From: Paenibacillus sp. FSL R5-0517
Lineage (GTDB): Bacteria; Bacillota; Bacilli; Paenibacillales; Paenibacillaceae
Length of the DNA: 64,000 bases
Reading direction: 5' to 3'
Assembly: GCF_037974355.1 (NCBI RefSeq)
Contig: NZ_CP150235.1
Coordinates: 1,426,001-1,490,000 of the forward strand
Shown: piece after piece, positions 55,048-63,699 of the stretch
Layout of the letters: every line of letters starts with the position of its first letter
Position numbering within the stretch: the stretch's first letter is position 1
Notes under the pieces: model-generated
What the model was told of the DNA's origin: nothing
The model's database searches: none
Seen by the model: the letters and a program-made list of their open reading frames with translations, nothing else
Program-made: the position numbers and the translations under genes

Positions 55048-57207
55048 ATGCGTATCTCCAGGCTATTGAAATTATCCCTGATTGTGCTACTAATGTATAT
55101 GCTCATGATACCCGCAAGTACAAACGTTGTTCAATCAGCCCAAGACTATCAATGGAAAAATATCCCCATTGGTGGAGGGGGGTACGTTACAGGTGTGGTC
55201 ATTCATCCGACTGAGCCTGATCTGGTTTACGCTCGAACTGATGTGGGGGGAGCCTACCGACTGGATGTAACTTCAGGAGATTGGGTTCCACTGCTTGATC
55301 ATTTTGGAGATGAGGATAGCAATCTGTATGGTGTGGATGGCATTGCGCTGGATCAGCAAAATCCCAATGTCGTGTATATCGCTGCTGGGAAGTACGGGAA
55401 TGTGGGGCCAAGCGATATTCTAAAATCTACAGACCGAGGAGAAACCTGGATTCGAACCGGACTTAATCTTCGGAATGAATCGAATGGAAATATTCATCGA
55501 GCCATGGGAGAGAGCATCGCTGTGAATCCAACCAATTCCAATTACCTGCACGTCGGTACACGATATGATGGATTATACACCTCCAGTGACGGTGCAGCCA
55601 CGTGGAGCAAAGTGTGGGATGTACCAAACGGGTTGGCCGGTGAGGGCATACGGAGTGTAGCATATGGATTAAATCCGGTGACGAAACAAGGTCAGGTTGT
55701 GTATGCGGGAGTTCGCGGTATTGGTGTCTATAGCAAAGCACCTAGAAGCAATGGGCAGACCACATGGCAGCTTACCGGGAGAAGTCCCGAATATCCTGCG
55801 CGTATGACTGTGGCGAAGAACGGAACCTTATATGTCACCACGGATAATCAGGGCGTCTATAAGTTCAATGGTGTGCAGTGGACGAATATCACACCAAGTT
55901 CCAGTTACTCTTCTTACTATGGGATCACCATCGATCCCAATAACGATAATCATATCCTGGTAGCCGTTCGTACAGGCGGAGATAATCTGCCCCTGTATCG
56001 TTCGGTAAACGGCGGAATTAGTTGGACTGTAGTTAATAAAACGCTGGTATCCAAACCATCATGGTGGACACCCAACATGTTTTTCTCAGCAACATCCAGT
56101 ATCAAGTTTGATCCAATTCATCCGGGCACCGTATACGCTACAGACTGGTTTGGCGTGTACAAGACGGAAAATATCAATGGTACCAATGGATTGACTGGCA
56201 ATACGTCGAGTACTTGGGAAGCCATTACCGATGGTCATGAAGAAGTCGTTGCACTCACTGCATCCACACCGCCTCAAGGTGTATCGTTCTTTAGTGGGTT
56301 AACGGATCAGGTCGGATTTAGACATGACAATGTAAATAATGTTCCTCTTAATAAAATTCCGCTCGCAGGTATGCGAGAAATTGTGAGTATTGACTATCAT
56401 GAGGCAAATCCGAATTACATGATATTTCTCGGAAGCAGTGACTGGTATGGTACGACCACACGCTTATTTGTCTCTTCCAATAACGGAGTTACAGTAACTC
56501 CGGTAAATGTTCCGGCAGGCTCTACACTGGGGCGAGTGGCCTATTCTGCCATTAATCCAAATGTAATTGTTTATTATCCTCAGACAGGTAATCCGGTCAG
56601 AAGCACGAATCGTGGCGCAACGTGGCAAAATATGAATGGTGCCCCTTTTCAGGCCATTGGGGGAAATATGGTCTTCGCCTATAACCATCCACTGGCTGCG
56701 GATCGCATCAATGGATATAAATTTTATATGTACGCTGCTGGTTATCTATATCGCTCAACGGATGCAGGTGCGAACTGGTCCAAAGCCAATACAGTTCGTC
56801 TTCCTGTTAACACGGATATCAATACGAGCTTCATTAAAGTCGAGGCTGCCCCAGGTGTGGCGAATGCCGTATGGGTAAGTCTGGGAACCGATGGACTATA
56901 TGCATCGACGAACTCGGGAAATACATTTTCTAAAATCCAGAGCGTGCAGAATTCCAAATTATTTGCCTTTGGAAAAGCTAAGCCAGGAAAATTGGTTCCA
57001 GCCGTCTATGTATACGGCACCGTTAATAACGTGTATGGTTTCTTCCGTTCAGATGATATGGGAGTAACCTGGAACAATATAGGTCCAGTAGGTGAAGGAA
57101 TTGGGCTAGGCAATGAGCCGCAAATTATGGCGGCAGACCGTCAAATCTATGGTCAGGTATATGTAGGTACGAATGGCAGAGGCATGTATGTTGGATCAAT
57201 AGAATAA
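55048..57207 (+). CDS. Secreted GH74-like beta-propeller glycoside hydrolase
   Basis: 719 residues from ATG 55048 (AGGGCGGTG; GTG 55039 also in frame). Signal peptide about residues 1-32. Repeated Asp-box-like beta-propeller blades (STDRGETWIR, SSDGAATWSK, SVNGGISWT, STNRGATWQ, STDAGANWS, SDDMGVTWN). The YARTDVGGAYR motif (D65) matches one catalytic Asp of xyloglucanase GH74 enzymes; the other could be the Asp of SGLTDQVGF (near residue 421). It lies within the EPS cluster, so it may trim or release the polymer. Confidence 0.85.
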   Translation: MRISRLLKLSLIVLLMYMLMIPASTNVVQSAQDYQWKNIPIGGGGYVTGVVIHPTEPDLVYARTDVGGAYRLDVTSGDWVPLLDHFGDEDSNLYGVDGIALDQQNPNVVYIAAGKYGNVGPSDILKSTDRGETWIRTGLNLRNESNGNIHRAMGESIAVNPTNSNYLHVGTRYDGLYTSSDGAATWSKVWDVPNGLAGEGIRSVAYGLNPVTKQGQVVYAGVRGIGVYSKAPRSNGQTTWQLTGRSPEYPARMTVAKNGTLYVTTDNQGVYKFNGVQWTNITPSSSYSSYYGITIDPNNDNHILVAVRTGGDNLPLYRSVNGGISWTVVNKTLVSKPSWWTPNMFFSATSSIKFDPIHPGTVYATDWFGVYKTENINGTNGLTGNTSSTWEAITDGHEEVVALTASTPPQGVSFFSGLTDQVGFRHDNVNNVPLNKIPLAGMREIVSIDYHEANPNYMIFLGSSDWYGTTTRLFVSSNNGVTVTPVNVPAGSTLGRVAYSAINPNVIVYYPQTGNPVRSTNRGATWQNMNGAPFQAIGGNMVFAYNHPLAADRINGYKFYMYAAGYLYRSTDAGANWSKANTVRLPVNTDINTSFIKVEAAPGVANAVWVSLGTDGLYASTNSGNTFSKIQSVQNSKLFAFGKAKPGKLVPAVYVYGTVNNVYGFFRSDDMGVTWNNIGPVGEGIGLGNEPQIMAADRQIYGQVYVGTNGRGMYVGSIE

Positions 57208-57215
57208 AGAGAGAT

Positions 57216-57800
57216 ATGAAAGTGGTGAAGATCAACATGATGGAGGAGGGCTCCGGGCGCGCGAGACAAAAGCATGTACGAAGAACGTACGGGTTTCTCA
57301 TTGCTCTGCTGTTGATTGTGATCTGGATTCTGGTCATCTGGTCCATGTCAACGCAATCCTCTCAACAGCAAGACATTCAGCCTTGGCTTCATAAATGGTC
57401 TCAAAAATTGCACATCGGTTTTACGCTTCCCGATGTGCAATTCACTTACGGGGAGTACGAGTATTCACTGAAACAGAGGCCGTATGATTTTGCAGAGTTC
57501 ATCTTTCGCAAGAGTGCGCACTTATTTGTCTACGCTGTGCTTGCCATGCTTGTGTATGGCGGGCTTCGATACAGGAGAACATCCCTTGTGACCAGTATCG
57601 TGTCTGCTCTGGCTGTAGTGTTCGTCATAGCCTCTATCGATGAGTATATTCAGCAGTTCAGCCCGGACCGGACAAGCTCGATACGTGATGTTGGAGTGGA
57701 TTTGCTCGGTGGTTGCTGTGGAATTGCCATATATGCAGGACTTCATTCCATTATTCGCAGGATTATAAAGAAAAGGCGTGCTTCCATCTACGATAAGTGA
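57216..57800 (+). CDS. VanZ family membrane protein
   Basis: 194 residues, ATG 57216 nine bases after the hydrolase stop; ATG 57237 or 57240 are alternatives. About four membrane helices (near 27-45, 106-122, 130-146, 165-185) and the VanZ signature: FIFRKSAHLFVYAVLAMLVY near residue 94, SIDEYIQQFSPDRTSSIRDVGVDLLGG near residue 142. The function is not defined; in EPS clusters VanZ-like proteins are frequent. It ends 86 bases before the next gene. Confidence 0.9.
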   Translation: MKVVKINMMEEGSGRARQKHVRRTYGFLIALLLIVIWILVIWSMSTQSSQQQDIQPWLHKWSQKLHIGFTLPDVQFTYGEYEYSLKQRPYDFAEFIFRKSAHLFVYAVLAMLVYGGLRYRRTSLVTSIVSALAVVFVIASIDEYIQQFSPDRTSSIRDVGVDLLGGCCGIAIYAGLHSIIRRIIKKRRASIYDK

Positions 57801-57886
57801 TTTCCCAGGAAATGCTGTCTTCAGAACCTGCTTCTACTTGTCTTCCAACCATCATAAGTATGGAGTAGGACAAGGAGGGCGGGGAC

Positions 57887-58408
57887 ATGCTGCGAAGAAG
57901 GAATAGGAATGCTTTGTTTAAGAAGATCGGTTTCATTGCGATCATTCTAATGTTACTATGGTTAATCGGCAGAACCATTCCATATGTATTTCGTGCAGAT
58001 ACACCGGATGAAGCTGCAGCTGTTGCTGAAGAATTTTACAAATATGAGCAGACGGGTGACTTCGGCAGTTCGTGGGAACTCTTTCATCCGCTGATGAAAG
58101 AGCGGTTTCCGAAAAGCGCATATGTACAGAACCGAGCACATATATTCATGCAGCATTTTGGCGTGGAGACCTTTGAACTGGAGATGGAAAAGCCGGAGCG
58201 CGAATTCGATGTAACCGTGATCGATGGCGTTAAGCCATTTTCTGAAGCCTACAGAATCCGTATCACCCAGAAGTACTCCGGTACCTTTGGCCAATTCGAT
58301 ATTGTGCAGACCTGTTATCTGGTAGAGGACGGTGATGAGTGGACATTACTCTGGTATTATCCAAATCAGAAGAATAAGGATACCTCACATGTCGACAATA
58401 GTGACTGA
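57887..58408 (+). CDS. Membrane-anchored protein with NTF2-like domain
   Basis: 173 residues, ATG 57887 (AAGGAGGGCGGGGAC). Basic N-terminus, one helix (about 13-30), then about 130 residues outside that resemble a small NTF2-like/DUF4878-type fold: AEEFYKYEQTGDFGSSWELFHPLMKERFPKSAYV near residue 49 and VEDGDEWTLLWYYPN near 145. Function unknown. It is the last gene of the run, followed by a terminator, so it closes the EPS transcription unit. Confidence 0.75.
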   Translation: MLRRRNRNALFKKIGFIAIILMLLWLIGRTIPYVFRADTPDEAAAVAEEFYKYEQTGDFGSSWELFHPLMKERFPKSAYVQNRAHIFMQHFGVETFELEMEKPEREFDVTVIDGVKPFSEAYRIRITQKYSGTFGQFDIVQTCYLVEDGDEWTLLWYYPNQKNKDTSHVDNSD

Positions 58409-58502
58409 TCAGGCATCGTGGGATCGTTGTGAGAGAGACTGGAACTCTGTCATGATGATATTCACCTATACATTGAACCAAATTGTATCATTTACCTTAC
58501 AT

Positions 58503-58550
58503 GAAGCTCTGTGAATGCGAGACTTTTGTCGCATTTATGGAGCTTTTTTT
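58503..58550 (+). terminator. Terminator after the EPS cluster
   Basis: GAAGCTC...AATGCGA pairs with TCGCATT...GAGCTT, followed by TTTTTTT. Confidence 0.85.
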
Positions 58551-58581
58551 GTGTTTTCCTCGTTTTTATGGCTGTAAAGCC

Positions 58582-58633
58582 TTGACAACAGTCCCGGTGT
58601 CAAGTAAATTACGAGATAGATACAAAATGTATC
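58582..58633 (+). promoter_or_regulatory. Promoter with palindromic operator (matching 37821 site)
   Basis: TTGACA (58582-58587; as CTTGACA), 17 bp, TAAATT (58605-58610). A perfect 15-bp palindrome-like operator GATACAAAATGTATC lies at 58619-58633, just downstream of the -10. Both hexamers and the operator match the promoter at 37821. Confidence 0.75.
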
Positions 58634-58698
58634 AATTTTCAGCGTCTAACGACAAATAACAAGGACTTCTAAGCTCCTTGTGAGGGGAAGGAATATCA

Positions 58699-58950
58699 TT
58701 GATCGAAACGGGCCGCTTTTACTGTGTCAGTTGTGGGATGATTGTGTCGGTCGCTAGGAGCTCTGTCGAAATGAAGGAAGAGGGCAATGGAGGCAATCAC
58801 GTATTTCGCACCGGATTCTACCGGAGTGAAATGCCGCTTGGATGCTGTGAAGCGTGTGTAGTTGAAGCGAAACGTCAGGGGAAATCCCAGTTTGCGGGAC
58901 AATATACTAAAGATTATGATACACTATGTGCATATGAGAAACGGGCATGA
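58699..58950 (+). CDS. Small cysteine-rich protein, function unknown
   Basis: 83 residues from TTG 58699 (GGGGAAGGA upstream). Two Cys pairs, FYCVSCGM near residue 9 and GCCEACV near residue 53, suggest a zinc ribbon-like fold. No signal peptide. It is the first gene behind the palindromic operator and is 33 bases ahead of the ABC transporter genes, so they may form one operon. Confidence 0.7.
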   Translation: MIETGRFYCVSCGMIVSVARSSVEMKEEGNGGNHVFRTGFYRSEMPLGCCEACVVEAKRQGKSQFAGQYTKDYDTLCAYEKRA

Positions 58951-58982
58951 TGTATATGTTCGTCCATGAAGGAGGGGATTGA

Positions 58983-59891
58983 ATGCAGCAGGAGCCGGTC
59001 GTCCGGATTCAGGGCGTCAGCAAAATCATATCCTCCCGATCATTGGTCAGCGACCTGACTCTGGATATTTCTCCGGGGCAGGTTTTTGGTTTTTTAGGAC
59101 CTAATGGCGCGGGGAAAACAACGACGATCCGAATGATGGTTGGACTGATGTCCATCAGTAAGGGTGACATTTTAATCTCGGGACACAGTGTGAAGAATGA
59201 GTTCGAGCAGGCGGTAGCGCAGGTAGGAGCCATTGTGGAAAATCCGGAGATGTACAAGTTTCTGACCGGGTATCAGAATCTCGTACACTTTGCCCGCATG
59301 TCACCTGGAGTTACCAAGGAACGAATTGCGGAAACGATTGAGCGTGTCGGGCTTACCGCCCGTATTCACGATAAAGTCAAAACCTACTCACTGGGCATGC
59401 GCCAGCGTCTGGGTGTCGCACAAGCGATATTACATAAACCAAAGTTGCTTGTACTGGATGAGCCAACCAATGGACTGGACCCACAGGGCATACGGGAACT
59501 GAGAGACTATTTGCGTGAGCTCACTCAGGCGGAAGGCATTACGGTCTTCGTCTCCAGCCATTTGCTGTCGGAGATGGAACTGATGTGTGATACGGTGGCT
59601 ATTATCCAGAACGGCAAGTTGATTGATGTAAGAAACCTTCGAGCTGAAACGGGTGCGGATGCATTAATTGAAGTTGCTTTTGAAGTGAATGATGCAGAAC
59701 GCGCTGTCAACCTGATTCAGGGTGCTACTGCACAGGGCAATGTGCTTGTGGCACGGGTGTCTCGTGAGCAGATTCCAGATATCAATGCCAAGCTGGTTAG
59801 CGAAGGGTTTCAGGTATACGGTATTCGTAACGTGACTCATACCCTGGAAGAACAATTCTTGCAAGTCACTGGGGGTGGAGGCATTGGGTAG
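58983..59891 (+). CDS. ABC transporter ATP-binding protein (BcrA/YxlF type)
   Basis: 302 residues, ATG 58983 (GAAGGAGGGG). Walker A GPNGAGKTTT near residue 38, signature YSLGMRQRLGVAQA near residue 137, Walker B LLVLDEPTNGLDP near residue 157, and the following switch His in SSHLLSEME near 190. The C-terminal about 80 residues are typical of drug or peptide exporters. It pairs with the permease overlapping its end by 17 bases. Confidence 0.93.
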   Translation: MQQEPVVRIQGVSKIISSRSLVSDLTLDISPGQVFGFLGPNGAGKTTTIRMMVGLMSISKGDILISGHSVKNEFEQAVAQVGAIVENPEMYKFLTGYQNLVHFARMSPGVTKERIAETIERVGLTARIHDKVKTYSLGMRQRLGVAQAILHKPKLLVLDEPTNGLDPQGIRELRDYLRELTQAEGITVFVSSHLLSEMELMCDTVAIIQNGKLIDVRNLRAETGADALIEVAFEVNDAERAVNLIQGATAQGNVLVARVSREQIPDINAKLVSEGFQVYGIRNVTHTLEEQFLQVTGGGGIG

Positions 59892-60663
59892 TTTCGGTAA
59901 TCTAATATTGAATGAAAATATGAAAATATTCCGTCGTCCACGTACCTGGATCATGTTATCAATTCTGGTGCTGATCTCACTGTTAATGCCCGTGTTATTG
60001 CGAGAAGGAATGGGTTCCGCTGGTGTTCCATTCTGGGAAGCGGCTGTAACCACTGTTCAGATTGTATTCTTTCTGAATACGATCTTCTGTGTTGTGATTG
60101 CAGCGGAAGCGGTCGCGGGCGAATTTACTTGGGGAACAATCAAACTGCTGCTTATTCGTCCATGGTCACGAAGCAAAATTCTGGCTTCCAAGTACCTCAC
60201 TGTGATCATCTTCAGCATTTTGAGTACTCTGGTTGTCATTGTCATGGCAACAGGGATGTCCTATCTGCTGTTCTCGCATGATGCTCCTTCGGGGAGTGGC
60301 AATGCACTAACGTTATGGGGATATTTGTACGTTGATCTGTTCATTACACTTGCGATTGCCTTCATGGTGTCGTCCGTATTCCGTTCAGGCGCACTTGCAA
60401 TTGGCTTATCCCTGTTCATTATGTTCTCACAAAGTATCTTCTCACTCATATTTAATCCGGCCCGTTATGAGTGGGCCAAGTATGTTCTATTCAACAACAT
60501 GGACCTTAGCAAATACATGAGCTCGGGAGCGGATTTTGCGCTCATGGGTGGTCCGAGTGCAGGAATGACACTTGGTTTCTCCATTGCAGTCCTAGCAGTG
60601 TATTATGTTATTTTCATGGTGATTTCCTGGGTTGTATTCAGCAAAAGAGATGTGGCAGGCTAA
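59875..60663 (+). CDS. ABC-2 type transporter permease
   Basis: 262 residues, GTG 59875 overlapping the ATPase gene (TTG 59884 also possible). Six membrane helices, first near residue 24, with the cytoplasmic segment ETxAGEFTWGTIKLLLIRPWSRSKILASKYL near residue 78 that is common to ABC-2 permeases. The ATPase plus permease probably export a hydrophobic compound or a peptide. A hairpin terminator overlaps the stop codon. Confidence 0.9.
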   Translation: MEALGSFGNLILNENMKIFRRPRTWIMLSILVLISLLMPVLLREGMGSAGVPFWEAAVTTVQIVFFLNTIFCVVIAAEAVAGEFTWGTIKLLLIRPWSRSKILASKYLTVIIFSILSTLVVIVMATGMSYLLFSHDAPSGSGNALTLWGYLYVDLFITLAIAFMVSSVFRSGALAIGLSLFIMFSQSIFSLIFNPARYEWAKYVLFNNMDLSKYMSSGADFALMGGPSAGMTLGFSIAVLAVYYVIFMVISWVVFSKRDVAG

Positions 60664-60681
60664 CGCCTGCTTCTTTTTTTT
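60655..60681 (+). terminator. Terminator overlapping the ABC permease stop
   Basis: GCAGGC TAAC GCCTGC, followed by TTCTTTTTTTT. The stop codon TAA is in the loop. Confidence 0.88.
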
Positions 60682-60785
60682 GCTCCAATGCTGTCTTGGT
60701 AAGAAAACAGTGTATAATCAGCATCGCCTGTGGCATGACTGTCATTTAAGGGTAATTAGTACCATAAGTAAATGACTATATACAT

Positions 60786-61910
60786 ATGAACGCCGCAGTC
60801 ACTTTGGCCGAGCAGCGCATGGAGGGATCACGTTCCTTGATTAACAACAAGTTCTACCGCATATGTACAGCAATTATTTTGTTGCTGCTCATTGTGTACC
60901 TTGGGGATAAAGTAAACTTTATATTCAGCCCCCTGACCTCACTGATTCATATCATCATCATTCCGCTGCTGATTGCCGGGTTCTTCTATTATCTGCTTAG
61001 ACCGCTCGTCGATTATATGGAAAGGCACAAAATTAAGCGTGCATTGTCAGTTCTGATCATTTATGTCGTGACTGCATTGATGATTGCAGGTTTTAGTGTA
61101 CTGGTATGGCCTTCATTGAGAGAGCAGCTGCTGAATTTTGTGGAGAATGCTCCAGCATTGGTTACTTCGCTCAGCGAACAGTTGAATGCACTTGAAAAGA
61201 GCAATTTTGTATCCAGATACCTGCCTGATGATTCCAATCTATTCTCACGATTATCCGATGTTCTGAGCCAAGGGATCACGCAGGTTACCGATTACGTCTC
61301 CGGGTTATTCTCCGTAGTATCGAATCTGGTTATCATTCTGGCGACGTTCCCGATCATGCTGTATTACATGCTCAAGGAAGGCAGCAAGTTTGGAACGAAT
61401 CTGACCTTATTGTTGCCGAGGCATTATCGGAAGGATGGAGAAGAAACCGTCCATGAGATCGATGAAGCACTAAGCAACTATATTGTTGGCAGGGTCATTG
61501 TTAATGTTGCTCTGGGCATTCTGATGTACATCGGTTTTCTTATCTTGGGTCTGCCGTATGCATTGCTGTTGACTGTTGTGTCGATTATTCTGAACTTTAT
61601 CCCTTATGTGGGTGCATTGCTGGCAGCTATTCCGGTTGTCATTGTCGCGTTTATTGAATCCCCTTCGATGGCGATCTGGTCACTGGTGATTATTGTGATC
61701 GCACAGCAAATTCAGGATAACCTGATCTCACCTTACGTTTATGGCAAACAGCTTGATATTCATCCTCTCACTACCGTTATTCTATTGCTCGTGGGTGCCG
61801 ATCTGGGGAATATCCTGGGCATGATTATCGTTATTCCGCTGTATATGATTCTGAAAATTATCGTTCGCAAAATCCATTATCGGATTGTCGAAGATAAGAC
61901 TGAACTTTGA
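60786..61910 (+). CDS. AI-2E family transporter
   Basis: 374 residues, ATG 60786; there is no good ribosome binding site and ATG 60819 is an alternative. Eight membrane helices: pairs near 25-45 and 55-73, 80-105, then 175-200 and a cluster from about 240 to 365. The IGLLAAIPVVIVAF-like and VYGKQLDIHPLTTVILLLVGAD segments (near residue 319) mark the AI-2E/YtvI/PerM superfamily. The substrate is unknown; some members are Na+/H+ antiporter-like. Confidence 0.9.
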   Translation: MNAAVTLAEQRMEGSRSLINNKFYRICTAIILLLLIVYLGDKVNFIFSPLTSLIHIIIIPLLIAGFFYYLLRPLVDYMERHKIKRALSVLIIYVVTALMIAGFSVLVWPSLREQLLNFVENAPALVTSLSEQLNALEKSNFVSRYLPDDSNLFSRLSDVLSQGITQVTDYVSGLFSVVSNLVIILATFPIMLYYMLKEGSKFGTNLTLLLPRHYRKDGEETVHEIDEALSNYIVGRVIVNVALGILMYIGFLILGLPYALLLTVVSIILNFIPYVGALLAAIPVVIVAFIESPSMAIWSLVIIVIAQQIQDNLISPYVYGKQLDIHPLTTVILLLVGADLGNILGMIIVIPLYMILKIIVRKIHYRIVEDKTEL

Positions 61911-61987
61911 AGAGCATTCAAAATATCCCGCTGTCATAGGATAACACTAAGGTTATTTTGAATCACATAGAATAAGCTCAATAGGAT

Positions 61988-62057
61988 AAGCCGCATATCA
62001 ATGGTGATGGGTCAGGTAAGTTGGCACTCACGATGGATATGCGGCTTTATTTTTTTA
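61988..62057 (+). terminator. Terminator after AI-2E family gene
   Basis: AAGCCGCATATC (61988-61999) pairs with GATATGCGGCTT (62036-62047), followed by TATTTTTTT. Confidence 0.9.
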
Positions 62058-62088
62058 TTTTCATTTTTATTGCTCACTTATGTTATAG

Positions 62089-62111
62089 CTGTTATACTTG
62101 ATATATAACAG
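62089..62111. promoter_or_regulatory. Operator of the GntR regulator
   Basis: CTGTTATA, seven bases, TATAACAG: a perfect 8-bp inverted repeat 25 bases ahead of the GntR start. A shorter TTATGTTATAG lies just upstream. Likely autoregulation. Confidence 0.7.
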
Positions 62112-62135
62112 ATAACAAAAAAAGAAGGTGAACCC

Positions 62136-62531
62136 TTGATTATTCAACTGGATATGCAATCTGAACTTCCCATATATTCGCAACTCGTTTATCAAATTAT
62201 TGAAGGCATTGCCAGTGGAGAGTTACAGCTAGGTGAGGCGTTACCTTCGGTTCGGAATTTGGCCGCAGATATTGGTGTTAACCTTCATACAGTCAACAAG
62301 GCTTATACAATACTCAAGCAAGATGGGTACATTCTGGTTCATAGACAAAAGGGCGTTGTGGTAAACCCTGATGGAATGCCTAATTTAACGGATGATTTTT
62401 TGAAAAAGCAGCAAAGAGAATTAAGACCGATTATTGCCGAAGCAATATGTCGCGGAATGACCAAAGAGGAACTGTCTGCGGTATTAGACCAAATGTATGA
62501 TGATGTAAAGATGGGTCACAACAAAGAATAA
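62136..62531 (+). CDS. GntR family regulator (YtrA subfamily)
   Basis: 131 residues, TTG 62136 (AGAAGGTGAACC). The helix-turn-helix is at about residues 13-75 with typical ALPSVRNLAADIGVNLHTVNKAYTIL and RQKGVVV, and then a short helical dimerisation tail typical of YtrA-type regulators. These usually control linked ABC or membrane genes. The next gene, 14 bases on, encodes a membrane protein. Confidence 0.93.
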   Translation: MIIQLDMQSELPIYSQLVYQIIEGIASGELQLGEALPSVRNLAADIGVNLHTVNKAYTILKQDGYILVHRQKGVVVNPDGMPNLTDDFLKKQQRELRPIIAEAICRGMTKEELSAVLDQMYDDVKMGHNKE

Positions 62532-62554
62532 AGAATCAAGGGAGTGTGTTATGT

Positions 62555-63655
62555 ATGCAACTATTTAGTATATTGCCTATCATTTTAATCTTTGCTCCAT
62601 TAGCCCTACTTTTATCCTTTGCACCTTATGTGACAAGGGAAACCATCAGCTTTGGGGTTACGGTAAGTCAATATAATTACTACACACCAGTCTTACGTAA
62701 GCTCCGGAGAACGTTTACCACAGTAAGTCTGATCGGAAACGGGCTGATTATTCTTGCCTGTCTGTATGTACTCCGATCTGCCAATGAAGAGTCTACCGCA
62801 ATGATCACCAGTGTTTGCACCATGATATTCATTGTGTACTGGTCCGCACTACACATAGTATTTCATTTCAAGATGAAAAAGATAAAAGAAACACTTACAA
62901 CTGTAGAAGCACCTCAAAGGGTTAAAATCGACACCACCTTCCGCCAAAATAAACTCACCTATTCCAACTATTGGTTTCTCGTTCACATAGCTATTATTGT
63001 AGCCATTGCGATCATTACAATCTTGAATTATAACGCACTGCCTAACGTCATTCCGATGAAATATGATCTTCAGGGCAATGTCACTTCCAGTGTGCCCAAA
63101 ACCTATCTTTCGGTACTGGCTATTAACCTTGTACAGCTAGGTATCATTGCACTGATGATGTTGGTGAACTGGAGTATTAAAACAAGCAAACAACAGCTTG
63201 CTCCATCTAATCCTGCCCAATTTGCTGCTGATCATATCCGATTCCGCCGTAAGTGGTCTCTATTTACGATCATAACAGGCTTGCTTCTTACCATCTTATT
63301 TGCCTTCATTCAGATAAATATGTTCGTTCCTAATCAGGTCTTGTTAACAGCGATTAGTCTGATCACCTCAGTGGGGATCTTATTAGGTGCTATTTTGTTG
63401 TCTCTCACAGGCAGACAAGGCGGTGGGAAAATTAGGAATCATCAGGAAGATCGCGAACGTTCCAGGGAGCAGCCTGTGAATGACGATGATTATTGGAAGC
63501 TTGGCTTTATTTACTTCAATGCCAATGATCCTTCTTTTACCGTAGAAAAACGTTATGGCATAGGCTGGACGATTAACTTCGCTCGTCCACTATCTTGGGT
63601 CCTAGTGTTACTCATTATTGCTATTGTTGTTTTAAGCAGAGTTCTGAGCCAATAA
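62555..63655 (+). CDS. DUF1648/DUF5808 membrane protein
   Basis: 366 residues. AAGGGAG lies ten bases ahead of ATG 62555; GTG 62546 is too close to it. Seven or so membrane helices. DUF1648 motif NALPNVIPMKYDLQGNV near residue 161, and a C-terminal DUF5808 stretch (WKLGFIYFNANDPSFTVEKRYGIGW, near residue 318). The operon with the YtrA-type GntR regulator is a known arrangement in Firmicutes. Function unknown, maybe envelope-linked. Confidence 0.88.
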   Translation: MQLFSILPIILIFAPLALLLSFAPYVTRETISFGVTVSQYNYYTPVLRKLRRTFTTVSLIGNGLIILACLYVLRSANEESTAMITSVCTMIFIVYWSALHIVFHFKMKKIKETLTTVEAPQRVKIDTTFRQNKLTYSNYWFLVHIAIIVAIAIITILNYNALPNVIPMKYDLQGNVTSSVPKTYLSVLAINLVQLGIIALMMLVNWSIKTSKQQLAPSNPAQFAADHIRFRRKWSLFTIITGLLLTILFAFIQINMFVPNQVLLTAISLITSVGILLGAILLSLTGRQGGGKIRNHQEDRERSREQPVNDDDYWKLGFIYFNANDPSFTVEKRYGIGWTINFARPLSWVLVLLIIAIVVLSRVLSQ

Positions 63656-63699
63656 AAGCTCATAGACTATGCATATTATAAAAATGATTTGGAGGAAAT

